Origin: Lachnospiraceae bacterium UBA4316
GTDB lineage: Bacteria > Bacillota > Clostridia > Lachnospirales > Lachnospiraceae
Reading direction: 5' to 3'
NCBI GenBank assembly: GCA_002394535.1
Contig: DGUG01000007.1
Coordinates: 1-10,531, forward strand
DNA: 10,531 bases
This document shows, piece after piece, positions 1 through 7,395 of this stretch. Each line of letters starts with the position of its first letter. The first letter of the stretch is position 1. The notes under the pieces are model-generated. The model saw only the letters and a program-made list of their open reading frames with translations, was not told the DNA's origin and made no database searches. A program made the translations under genes and the position numbers.

Positions 1-3
1 CAT
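1..3 (-). CDS. Start codon of a downstream gene cut by the window edge
   Basis: The minus strand ends in an ATG at 3-1, preceded by an AAGGAG ribosome site (complement of 11-16) with a 7-nt spacer. This is an ideal initiation signal, so a real gene almost certainly begins here and continues outside the window. Nothing of its product can be read. It lies directly downstream of the structured RNA element at 54-180, which therefore sits in its 5' untranslated leader. Confidence 0.7.
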
Positions 4-53
4 AATATGTCTCCTTGTTGTCTCTGCTTAATTGCTGTAATACTTAATCCAAT

Positions 54-180
54 GCAGTGAACACGGCGTCAATTTTTCAGAGGCCATCCCGGGCTGCTTT
101 AGCACAGCCTTGAAGGGAACCACAAACTATGCTGCGTCACGGGTGACCGGGTGAAAAATTCGAACGTCCGTGCTCACTGC
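54..180 (-). ncRNA. Candidate structured 5' leader RNA, class not recognised
   Basis: Seen on the minus strand: a 13-bp closing helix (168-180 with 54-66, one G.U pair), a bulge, 3 bp (164-166 with 67-69), a small internal loop, then 9 bp (152-160 with 71-79). The apical part can form a 4-bp helix (148-151 with 88-91) that branches directly into two hairpins (136-139/144-147 and 92-96/105-109), leaving about 26 unpaired bases (110-135). Pair 61/173 is G.U on the minus strand but A.C on the plus strand, which favours a minus-strand RNA. The element starts three bases after the stop of the GT-C gene and ends about 50 bases before the next ATG, the position of a riboswitch or other cis-regulatory leader. 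I see no U-tract, so control of translation or RNA processing is more likely than intrinsic termination. It lacks the conserved cores I know for cobalamin, FMN, TPP, lysine, glycine, SAM, c-di-GMP-I, ydaO, glmS and T-box RNAs. Alternatives are a free-standing small RNA or a small inverted-repeat mobile element. Confidence 0.55.
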
Positions 181-182
181 CC

Positions 183-1655
183 CTATAGTCCGATTACTAA
201 ATAAAACAAGCAGGATGCCACCGCGAATGCCAAGGTCACACCTAGCAATACGTATCGAAGAACATTTCTGCCCAGTACCTCTTCACGATCGTACATAAGG
301 CCCGCAAAAATCGCCATAACAGCAACAGAAGCCGCCGAGTATCTGTAATCCATCGCGGACAGATTACCTCCCTTTATTGCAAACAAAAGATAACCGGCAA
401 GGAATGTTATGAATGTTACACTCAAAAACATTTTTATCATCGGGTCAGGTCCCGCTTCTTTTGATATACAGGTGCGTATCATCGCTGTTATTTGAAGTAT
501 AAGTATGACTACGGCAAGCCCAAACAGTATCCATCCCAAAACGTTAACCGCCGCGGATATCCTTGCAAAATCACCCTCGCCGAAAAGCGATGATTTTATT
601 GTAGCAAGAATAAGATTATACTCATCATATGAAAAGCCGTTTGATTTCATATACAGGAAAGGCGATGCCGTTCTCACATCAAGTATCGTCGGAATAAACC
701 CTCTTTTTGACACATGTTCGCCAACTTCGGGAATGTAATTTACAGGCATGTTAAAAAGCACCTTGTTTCTAACCGGCCACCACAGTCCCAGAGGGAATAC
801 AATGACGGCAAAAGCCAGAAATTCCAACAGATATGATATGGTCTTCGCTTTGTCTTTGAAGTTTTCGGTATCATTTTTACACTTAAGTATCATCAGTAAA
901 CCGATAGAAGGCGCAACAAGTGCTGATGAAAGTTTAGCCGACATTGCGAGTCCGATCGTCACGGCAAGAAGAACTATTTTTCCCGTCGTCGGGTACATGT
1001 ACCACAATATGGCAACATAGATTGAAATAACAGTCAAAAGCACCGCAAGAGCATCATTGTTGATGCTTCCCGACATCAGAATAAATATAGGATGAAAAGA
1101 TACGGCAAGCATTGTCACAAGTAAACCACGCCGCATATTAAGTTCTCTGCATATAAGATATACGACAAACATCAGTATGCACATATACAAAAGCGGAAGT
1201 ATCTGAACATTCTTGTGCATACGATTCTCTGCGACACCCACACGGATATTAAACCACATCCAAACTGCACTTACCAGATGATGAAGCGGCGGCTGGAAAA
1301 AAGCCCATACACTTCTCGGGTCAAAATCAGGAAGTGCCTTATGCGACAGGATATACTCCATGTATGCAGCATGACCCTCTCCGGCTCCGAAATCTATAAC
1401 ATCATGCTGACGGCACCATACCGGGGTATATATTACGTAAGCAAGTTTTAGCAGCATCCCGGTAAGCATTGTATAAAAGACTGCAGTCCTTGGAAGGTTA
1501 TTTCTAAATATGACAATCGTAAGAACAGTACAAACGATTAGGAAACAAAACCCCGGAGTTTTAATACTCTCCGTTGAAAGGTCAAAACAAAACGCAAGAA
1601 AGAGTGCAAATACGGCGATCGCCATGATAGGTTTAATAACAGTATTATTCTTCAT
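183..1655 (-). CDS. GT-C fold membrane glycosyltransferase (PMT/ArnT-like)
   Basis: 490 residues and very hydrophobic, with roughly ten or more predicted membrane segments. After two N-terminal segments and a third near residues 58-78, the first outer loop carries HD at 84-85 followed by EGHA at 93-96, then LPDFDP (108-113) and QPPLHH (121-126). This layout of an acidic motif in loop 1 followed by a proline/histidine motif is that of GT-C enzymes such as the PMT/ArnT (GT39/GT83) families, which take a sugar from a polyprenyl-phosphate donor on the outer membrane face and transfer it to protein, lipid or cell-wall glycan. The exact donor and acceptor cannot be read. The start lies 9 nt after the stop of the TPR gene; the ribosome site AAGG overlaps that stop codon, so the two are probably translated together. 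It is the last gene of the valS-led cluster before the structured leader. The family call is firm at the fold level and open at the substrate level. Confidence 0.75.
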   Translation of the reverse strand: MKNNTVIKPIMAIAVFALFLAFCFDLSTESIKTPGFCFLIVCTVLTIVIFRNNLPRTAVFYTMLTGMLLKLAYVIYTPVWCRQHDVIDFGAGEGHAAYMEYILSHKALPDFDPRSVWAFFQPPLHHLVSAVWMWFNIRVGVAENRMHKNVQILPLLYMCILMFVVYLICRELNMRRGLLVTMLAVSFHPIFILMSGSINNDALAVLLTVISIYVAILWYMYPTTGKIVLLAVTIGLAMSAKLSSALVAPSIGLLMILKCKNDTENFKDKAKTISYLLEFLAFAVIVFPLGLWWPVRNKVLFNMPVNYIPEVGEHVSKRGFIPTILDVRTASPFLYMKSNGFSYDEYNLILATIKSSLFGEGDFARISAAVNVLGWILFGLAVVILILQITAMIRTCISKEAGPDPMIKMFLSVTFITFLAGYLLFAIKGGNLSAMDYRYSAASVAVMAIFAGLMYDREEVLGRNVLRYVLLGVTLAFAVASCLFYLVIGL

Positions 1656-1664
1656 CTTATTGCC

Positions 1665-3065
1665 TTACTCTGTAATAAATTCAGCAGCATCTATCGCATT
1701 CTCTGTCCCGGAAAAATCACTCATGACACGTCTATAGAGTTCATTGGCTTTTTCCGTATCTCCCGACTCACGGTACGCATATGCCAGTTCCATAATATAG
1801 TCGGAATTATCCGGCGCAAGGTCACAGACTTTTGAATAGTACTCTATTGCCATCTTGTAATCCTTGGTCTTGAGCGCCTCTTTTGCTATGTCGATATAAT
1901 CTGTAAGCGCCGATCCCGATGAAACTTCCTGAACCTTTGCATATAAAGCTTTGAAGCTTTCGGATGAATCAGCAAGATAATCCTGCCCTATATCGGCAAG
2001 TTCCTCCATAGCTTTTCCGGAATTTGCGGGATCTTCAAGATACAAAAGCGCAGCCCGCAGAAGCCTGTCATTCTCGCTTGTGGCACCGTTTGTTCCGGTT
2101 AATTCATCAATCTGTCTCGACAGTTCCTGGTTTTGTGCCTCAACAGTCTCTGCTCTTTTGACATCCTCCTGATGTGAGGCTTTCTCCGCCGCAAGTTCCT
2201 CGCTTACAGCCATAAATTTCTCATCATTTTCCTTTGTTGCCGTGCTGATCTTACCCGGAAGAATCAGATACCAGCTTATGGCAATACCGATAACAAGACC
2301 TATCGCTATGTTTATAATGCTCGAAAAGCCCCGTTTTTCCTTAGTCCCAACAGGCTGTATTATTGTGTCGTTTCCATTCTGGTAGGTAATGATGTCCTGA
2401 ACTGCCAGATTGCTGCCCTTTGCTTTTGGGTCTTTACTCTCCGACTGTTGTATTATCAGATTATTAATCTCTTTTAGGTAACGCTGGGTAGTTGTGTCGT
2501 TTCTGTCAATCCTGAGTGCACGAAGAAGTGTCCGTCTGGCTTTTTCATAATCGTTTGACTCGATATACAAAAGCGCCAGAAGCTGATATCCGCTTATAAG
2601 ATTTTCATTGATGGACAGAACTTTTTTTAGCTGAACCATCGCAAGATCCTGACTGTTCTGATAGCAGAAATTAAGCGCCTGGTTATATTTTTTGATAGTC
2701 TGGTTTATCGTATCAAGACGCGAGGGATTGCTCTGCAGGAAGTTGATATACTCATCGGCAATATTCTTCTTGCTCTCATAATTCTTGCTTATTATCCACT
2801 CGGAAAGAGCCGGGACTACCTCACCTCTTTCAAAGTAACACAGCCCCAGCAGATTTCTTGCATCAATGTTTCTCTTATTGTATTTCAGACTCTCGTTAAG
2901 AGAGGTTATAGCCCCGGAAATATCACGTACATTTGCCTTGGCAAGTCCGTCATTATACAGCATGTTCGACATACACATAATATGACGGTAAATCCTTATA
3001 TCTGTTCCGCACGAAGTACAGTAATCCTCAGGTCCAAGCCGATTGCCGCAAACAAAACACTTCAT
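1665..3065 (-). CDS. Zinc-ribbon, TPR and coiled-coil single-pass membrane protein
   Basis: 466 residues. The N-terminus is a zinc ribbon with CxxC pairs at Cys3/Cys6 and Cys16/Cys19. TPR-like helical repeats follow at about 34-200 (for example around 140-170 and 172-188). A polar linker leads to one membrane segment at about 249-270, then a charged coiled coil at 275-325, and a second TPR block at about 385-450 near the C-terminus. There is no cleavable signal peptide, so the zinc ribbon and first TPR block should be cytoplasmic and the coiled coil and second TPR block outside. Such a protein would act as a scaffold linking cytoplasmic and envelope partners; it has no visible enzyme motif. 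Its ATG overlaps the stop of the 49-residue gene (ATGA), and no strong ribosome site of its own is seen, so it probably depends on translational coupling. The partner proteins are unknown. Confidence 0.8.
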   Translation of the reverse strand: MKCFVCGNRLGPEDYCTSCGTDIRIYRHIMCMSNMLYNDGLAKANVRDISGAITSLNESLKYNKRNIDARNLLGLCYFERGEVVPALSEWIISKNYESKKNIADEYINFLQSNPSRLDTINQTIKKYNQALNFCYQNSQDLAMVQLKKVLSINENLISGYQLLALLYIESNDYEKARRTLLRALRIDRNDTTTQRYLKEINNLIIQQSESKDPKAKGSNLAVQDIITYQNGNDTIIQPVGTKEKRGFSSIINIAIGLVIGIAISWYLILPGKISTATKENDEKFMAVSEELAAEKASHQEDVKRAETVEAQNQELSRQIDELTGTNGATSENDRLLRAALLYLEDPANSGKAMEELADIGQDYLADSSESFKALYAKVQEVSSGSALTDYIDIAKEALKTKDYKMAIEYYSKVCDLAPDNSDYIMELAYAYRESGDTEKANELYRRVMSDFSGTENAIDAAEFITE

Positions 3066-3211
3066 AATTCTTTGTTCTCTTTTTCACGTCTAAGCATTTC
3101 AGCCATTATGTCTGTCATATCCGTAAGCTCATGCTCTCTTACGGCACTCTCAACCTCTTCAACCTCCATGCTCGGATGAAACTTCTTGAGTTCCTCTTCA
3201 AAATTAATCAT
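3062..3211 (-). CDS. 49-residue acidic protein, coupled at both ends
   Basis: An ORF of 50 codons beginning MINFEEELKKFHPSMEVEEV and ending REKENKEL. It is rich in Glu, Lys and Met, has no cysteine or membrane segment, and is likely helical. Its ATG overlaps the FapA-like stop in an ATGA, and its own TGA overlaps the ATG of the TPR gene in another ATGA. An AGAGG about ten bases upstream of the ATG can serve as ribosome site. This exact packing, plus the fact that removing it would leave an unexplained gap in an otherwise seamless cluster, is the main evidence that it is a real gene. I do not recognise a family. A role as a small partner or adaptor of the FapA-like or TPR protein is inference from position only. 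Confidence 0.75.
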   Translation of the reverse strand: MINFEEELKKFHPSMEVEEVESAVREHELTDMTDIMAEMLRREKENKEL

Positions 3212-4593
3212 ATCGTTTTAACCTCTATATCGCTGCTTCCTGCAGGTCTGTAAAATTTCACATGCTGCATAGTATTGCTAATCTTCAGCTCTTTATTGTC
3301 AATTCTTACCGTCACTCCGGGATTTACAGTATCCTCAACCGAAACCGCGGCCTCAGCCCCGACATTTATAGTTTCCTCGATCTCGGCCAGTTCCTTTTCA
3401 ACGTGTTCAAGCATCCTTTCATCACGCTTAAGTCTTCTCTGCAACTGGCTGATCTTGGCATCTTTTACATCCTTCGGGTCGTTGGTAATCCTGACATCCC
3501 TTATCATCTCGATCTCTTTTTTAATCTTTTTGATGCTTTCTTTTGCGCTGTCCGCTTTTGATGTAAGCAGGTGATGTCGCTTGTCATAATCATCACTTAT
3601 TCCGGATGCTACAACCGTTTTAACCTCAGCTTTATTGCCTGCATGGGTTGTTGTCATTTCCCCGACACTGTAATTGGTGCCGCCGATTATTGCCCCTCTC
3701 TTGCCTTTTACAACCACTGATTTGCCCGCTGATACGATTGAGTTCAGGATAATATTCGCTTCAACACATCCTTTTGCCTTCACTTCGGAAAACTCTATAA
3801 AATCAGCATATACATTTGCTCCGGAAACAAGTTTTGCCCTGCCTCCGCCCTGTATTCCCTTCTTGAGAACAATATCTCCCTCGGCAATTATCGTTGCTCC
3901 TTCAACAGTTCCGTCAACCGTAACCGATTTGGTAGCACGAATATAAGTTCCCGTACATACATTTCCGTGCACAACAACATCACCGCGGAAATCAATTCTT
4001 CCCGTAACAAGATCCAGGTCTTTGCGAAGTTCATACAAATCGCGGACGTGAAGTTTGAAATTGCTATACTCGACACGGCCTTCCATATTGGCGGTATATG
4101 TGTTTCCGTCAAAGGAAACATCAAATCCACTTCCTTTGAGCTGTGGCTGCTCTTTGGCAGGCTTGCATCTTATCTCACGATTTTTGACATCCATTCCCGA
4201 AGTCCCGGGAACAGCGGGATGGTATACTGCAAGTGTATCTCCGGGGCTGACTGACTGAATAACACTCATACTCTGATAGTCGACCGATCCGTCCGACCTT
4301 ATGGTCGGGTGCTTGATCTCTCCCAGATTAAACAGAAAATCATAATACCCGTTCTGCGACTCAACAAGATTCTTTCCTCTTGCCACAACAATATCTTTCA
4401 GGAACACTCTATCCCTGACTGCCTTTTCAATCTCGGAATAAATAATCCCGTACAAAACACCGTTTGTACGCAGATAATGAGAAACATCCTCAACGGTTAA
4501 TGTTTCGCCCTCTTTGGGCTCGGTCAGAAAAACCGTTGCGGTCATGGAATCATCCGATATGTTGCATCTCCATTTTTCAGTCGAAACAGCCAT
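3208..4593 (-). CDS. FapA/DUF342 family polymer-forming protein
   Basis: 461 residues. The N-terminal 90 or so residues form a divergent head domain. At about 91-145 comes the typical DUF342/FapA signature: GEIKHPTIRSDGSVDY, then a PGDTLAVYHP stretch and PGTSGMDVKNREI. The middle (about 200-320) is a run of short Gly/Val-rich strands (GDVVVHGNV, GTVEGATIIAEGDIVLKKGIQGGG) that should form a right-handed beta-helix related to bactofilins. A charged coiled coil follows (about 345-410), then a short beta-rich tail. FapA was named for flagellar assembly, but many non-flagellar Firmicutes carry such proteins, and no flagellar gene is seen here. The start is 22 nt after the valS stop with an AGGA just upstream; the stop overlaps the next start by ATGA. 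A cytoplasmic, possibly polymerising scaffold is inferred. Family membership is well supported; the biological role is not. Confidence 0.85.
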   Translation of the reverse strand: MAVSTEKWRCNISDDSMTATVFLTEPKEGETLTVEDVSHYLRTNGVLYGIIYSEIEKAVRDRVFLKDIVVARGKNLVESQNGYYDFLFNLGEIKHPTIRSDGSVDYQSMSVIQSVSPGDTLAVYHPAVPGTSGMDVKNREIRCKPAKEQPQLKGSGFDVSFDGNTYTANMEGRVEYSNFKLHVRDLYELRKDLDLVTGRIDFRGDVVVHGNVCTGTYIRATKSVTVDGTVEGATIIAEGDIVLKKGIQGGGRAKLVSGANVYADFIEFSEVKAKGCVEANIILNSIVSAGKSVVVKGKRGAIIGGTNYSVGEMTTTHAGNKAEVKTVVASGISDDYDKRHHLLTSKADSAKESIKKIKKEIEMIRDVRITNDPKDVKDAKISQLQRRLKRDERMLEHVEKELAEIEETINVGAEAAVSVEDTVNPGVTVRIDNKELKISNTMQHVKFYRPAGSSDIEVKTI

Positions 4594-4615
4594 GGCATTC
4601 CTGCTTTCAAATCAG

Positions 4616-7297
4616 TTATTTTGACCCAAGAGTGTCAAGCCGCTCCTTAACCTGGTCAAGCAGCAGCGTATATTTTTCAAGTTTTTCCTTTTCTTCGTTA
4701 ACCTTTGCTTCCGGTGCCTTGCTTATGAACTTCTCGTTTGAGAGCATTCCCTGACAGCGTTTTATCTCGCCTTCAAGACGCGTCCTCTCCTTTTCAAGTC
4801 TCTCTATCTCGGCAGATATATCAACAAGCTCCGCAAACGGAATATAAAGTGTTGCATTTGCGATCATAACCGAAACCGCATCATCGTCTATGCCGCTCTT
4901 ATCCCTTTGAATAAAGGTCCCGGATGCACCCGCAAGGCTCTCGAAGAAGAGCCGGCCTTTTTCAAACCCATCCTTTACCTTGTCATCTTCGGTAACGATA
5001 TAGACATTTGCCTTCTTAGAGGGAGCCACGTTCATATTGCTTCTCACATTTCTGATACCGCGAACCGCTTCCTTGATAAGTTCGATCATCTCCTCATCCT
5101 GCTCATATTCACGCTCACTTCTGTATTCGGGCCATGAACAGATCATGATTGACTCAGCTTCACGCGAATCATCCGACTCTGTCAGTGTACAGTATATCTC
5201 CTCTGTAATAAACGGCATATAGGGATGCAGGAGTTTTAGTGAATCGATTAGTACACTCTTTAATGTATAAAGTGCCGCATTGGATGATTTTTCATCTGAA
5301 GTATTGTACAGTCTCGGTTTGATCATCTCGATGTACCAGTCGCACAAAACATCATAGATAAAATCATACACCTTCTGTACTGCAATACCGAGTTCAAACT
5401 TTTCCATGTTATCGGTTACTTCGCGGATGACTTTATTAAGCTTCGAAAGAACCCATCTGTCTTCGGCATGCAGATCATCATCGGAAGGTTTTGTAATGCT
5501 CTTTCCTTCCATGTTCATCATGATAAATCTCGAAGCATTCCAGACCTTGTTGGCAAAATTTCTGCTCGCCTCAACTCTCTCATCGGTAAAGCGCATGTCA
5601 TTACCGGGTGCATTACCGGTGACAAGCGTAAAGCGGAGTGCGTCGGCGCCGTACTTTTCTATTACCTCGAGAGGATCAATACCGTTGCCGAGGGACTTGC
5701 TCATCTTGCGTCCCTGACCGTCACGCACAAGGCCATGGAACAATACGGTGGAAAAGGGCTTCTCTCCCATATGCTCATACCCCGAGAATATCATTCTGAT
5801 AACCCAGAAGAAGATGATATCGTAACCCGTCACCAGAACATCCGTAGGGTAAAAATAGTCAAGCTCTTCCGTTTTCTCGGGCCATCCCAGTGTAGAAAAA
5901 GGCCAAAGAGCCGATGAGAACCATGTATCGAGTGTATCCTCATCCTGACTGATGTTAGTACTTCCGCAGTCCGGGCACTTTGTAACCGGTGTTTTGGATA
6001 CATGCATCTTGCCGCAGTCCGCACAGTAATAAGCGGGAATCCTGTGTCCCCACCACAACTGGCGGCTGATACACCAGTCTCGTATATTATCGGTCCAGTT
6101 GTAATATGTTCTGTCCATTCTCGGCGGAACAAGCTTGATATCCCCGTTTTCAACGGCACGCCTGGCAGGCTTAATAAGCTCGTCCATCTTCACGAACCAC
6201 TGCTGTTTTACAAGGGGCTGGATCGTTGCACCGCATCTGTCATGGGTACCGACATTATGGGCATAATCCTCAATCTTAACGAGAAGACCCGCCTCTTTTA
6301 ATTCTTCTACAATGGCCTCTCTTGCATCAAGGTCTGTCATTCCCTCATATTTACCGCCGTTCTCATTTATCGTTCCGTCATCATTCATGACGTTAACGAT
6401 AGGAAGGTCGTGGCGCTTTCCGACCTCAAAGTCGTTAGGGTCGTGTCCCGGAGTTATCTTAACAACACCGGTTCCGAATTCCATGTCAACATAGGTGTCC
6501 TCAACTACAGGTATTGCCTTGTTAACAATGGGAAGCCACACACTTCTGCCGTGAAGTTTTGTATATCTCTCATCATCCGGATGAACCGCAACAGCGGTAT
6601 CCCCCAGCATCGTTTCGGGACGTGTTGTGGCAAATGTCAGGAATTCCGTAGTTGAAGGTTTACCGTTTTCATCAACAAGCGGATACTTAATGTGCCACAG
6701 ATGGGAGGGCTGCTCAACATATTCAACCTCCGCATCGGATATGGATGTATTACACACCGGACACCAGTTTATTATTCTCGCACCTTTGTAAATAAGTCCC
6801 TTGTTGTACAGGTTGACAAAGACTTCCGTAACAGCCTTGTTACAGCCTTCATCCATCGTAAAGCGTTCCCGCTCCCAGTCACATGAGCTTCCCATTTTCC
6901 GAAGCTGCTTCGTGATCCTGCCGCCGTATTCTTCTCTCCACTCCCATACTCTGTCAAGGAATTTTTCGCGTCCGAGATCATGCTTGTCTATGCCCTGCTT
7001 CTTGAGTTCCGACATAACCCTTACTTCCGTGGCGATACTCGCATGGTCTGTTCCCGGCTGCCAGAGCGCATTATATCCCTGCATTCTCTTAAACCTTATA
7101 AGAATGTCCTGCATAGTATTGTCAAGGGCATGTCCCATATGAAGCTGCCCCGTAATGTTCGGAGGCGGCATCACTATAGTGAAGGGCTTTTTCGACCTGT
7201 CTACTTTTGCATGAAAATAGCCGTTCTTCTCCCACTTTTCGTATAATCTTCCTTCCATCGAAGAAGGATCGTATGTTTTTGCCAGTTCTTTGCTCAT
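4616..7297 (-). CDS. valS: Valyl-tRNA synthetase
   Basis: 893 residues, full length for a bacterial class Ia enzyme that charges tRNA-Val in the cytoplasm. The HIGH signature is PPPNITGQLHMGH (HMGH at 53-56) and the KMSKS loop is GRKMSKSLGN (KMSKS at 531-535). The editing (CP1) domain is present with TTRPETMLGDTAV (224-236) and GTGVVKITPGHDPNDFEVG (275-293). A Cys4 knuckle (Cys425, 428, 441, 444) precedes DTWFSSALWPFSTLGW, the ValRS signature just before KMSKS. The C-terminal coiled-coil tRNA-binding arm occupies about the last 65 residues. The start is the only sensible one: MSKELAKTYDPSS aligns with the usual N-terminus. The nearest AGGAG (complement of 7311-7315) is 13 nt upstream, a rather long spacing. 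It heads the cluster with the FapA-like, 49-residue, TPR and GT-C genes and has its own promoter. Confidence 0.98.
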   Translation of the reverse strand: MSKELAKTYDPSSMEGRLYEKWEKNGYFHAKVDRSKKPFTIVMPPPNITGQLHMGHALDNTMQDILIRFKRMQGYNALWQPGTDHASIATEVRVMSELKKQGIDKHDLGREKFLDRVWEWREEYGGRITKQLRKMGSSCDWERERFTMDEGCNKAVTEVFVNLYNKGLIYKGARIINWCPVCNTSISDAEVEYVEQPSHLWHIKYPLVDENGKPSTTEFLTFATTRPETMLGDTAVAVHPDDERYTKLHGRSVWLPIVNKAIPVVEDTYVDMEFGTGVVKITPGHDPNDFEVGKRHDLPIVNVMNDDGTINENGGKYEGMTDLDAREAIVEELKEAGLLVKIEDYAHNVGTHDRCGATIQPLVKQQWFVKMDELIKPARRAVENGDIKLVPPRMDRTYYNWTDNIRDWCISRQLWWGHRIPAYYCADCGKMHVSKTPVTKCPDCGSTNISQDEDTLDTWFSSALWPFSTLGWPEKTEELDYFYPTDVLVTGYDIIFFWVIRMIFSGYEHMGEKPFSTVLFHGLVRDGQGRKMSKSLGNGIDPLEVIEKYGADALRFTLVTGNAPGNDMRFTDERVEASRNFANKVWNASRFIMMNMEGKSITKPSDDDLHAEDRWVLSKLNKVIREVTDNMEKFELGIAVQKVYDFIYDVLCDWYIEMIKPRLYNTSDEKSSNAALYTLKSVLIDSLKLLHPYMPFITEEIYCTLTESDDSREAESIMICSWPEYRSEREYEQDEEMIELIKEAVRGIRNVRSNMNVAPSKKANVYIVTEDDKVKDGFEKGRLFFESLAGASGTFIQRDKSGIDDDAVSVMIANATLYIPFAELVDISAEIERLEKERTRLEGEIKRCQGMLSNEKFISKAPEAKVNEEKEKLEKYTLLLDQVKERLDTLGSK

Positions 7298-7333
7298 GTC
7301 AGAATATAAACTCCTAAGAATAATTTTAGCGCT

Positions 7334-7355
7334 CGGGCTGTCCCGACTGAAGTCG
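7334..7355 (-). promoter_or_regulatory. Two overlapping small hairpins at the 5' end of the valS transcript
   Basis: On the minus strand two palindromes, CGACTTCAGTCG (7355-7344) and CGGGACAGCCCG (7345-7334), share their CG junction, so they can form as tandem 4-bp hairpins or compete for the shared bases. They lie at the predicted transcript start. The leader from there to the ATG is only about 57 nt, too short for the T-box RNA that often controls valS in Firmicutes, and no T-box sequence (TGGNACCGCG) is present. A role in mRNA stability is possible; a regulatory role is speculative. Confidence 0.35.
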
Positions 7356-7361
7356 TGACAT

Positions 7362-7370
7362 ATTATATCA
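7362..7370 (-). promoter_or_regulatory. Extended -10 promoter of the valS cluster
   Basis: The minus strand reads TGATATAAT here, a perfect -10 hexamer with the TGn extension. The -35 region 16-17 bp upstream is only weakly matched (TTTCAA), which an extended -10 commonly tolerates. Transcription should start near 7355. The motif lies between the lysR stop and the valS start, so valS and its followers need not depend on lysR transcription, though no clear terminator separates them. Confidence 0.65.
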
Positions 7371-7395
7371 CACTTGTGCAGGTCTTGAAATGATC

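Noticed and set aside
54..180. The 13-bp inverted repeat ends as terminal repeats of a small mobile element (MITE).
   Set aside because: No target-site duplication flanks it, and the G.U pair favours a minus-strand RNA. Not excluded without a genome copy search, so kept only as an alternative.
54..180. 6S RNA, because of the long interrupted helix.
   Set aside because: It is shorter than usual 6S RNAs, has a three-way junction instead of a central bubble, and lies in a leader just before a ribosome site.
3208..4593. Flagellar gene cluster suggested by the FapA-type protein.
   Set aside because: No other flagellar or chemotaxis gene is present; DUF342 proteins are common outside flagellar loci.
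5468..5917. Plus-strand 149-codon open frame inside valS.
   Set aside because: It is antisense to the conserved KMSKS-side region of valS and has no recognisable domain; it is a shadow frame of the real gene, like the other plus-strand frames across 505-7246.
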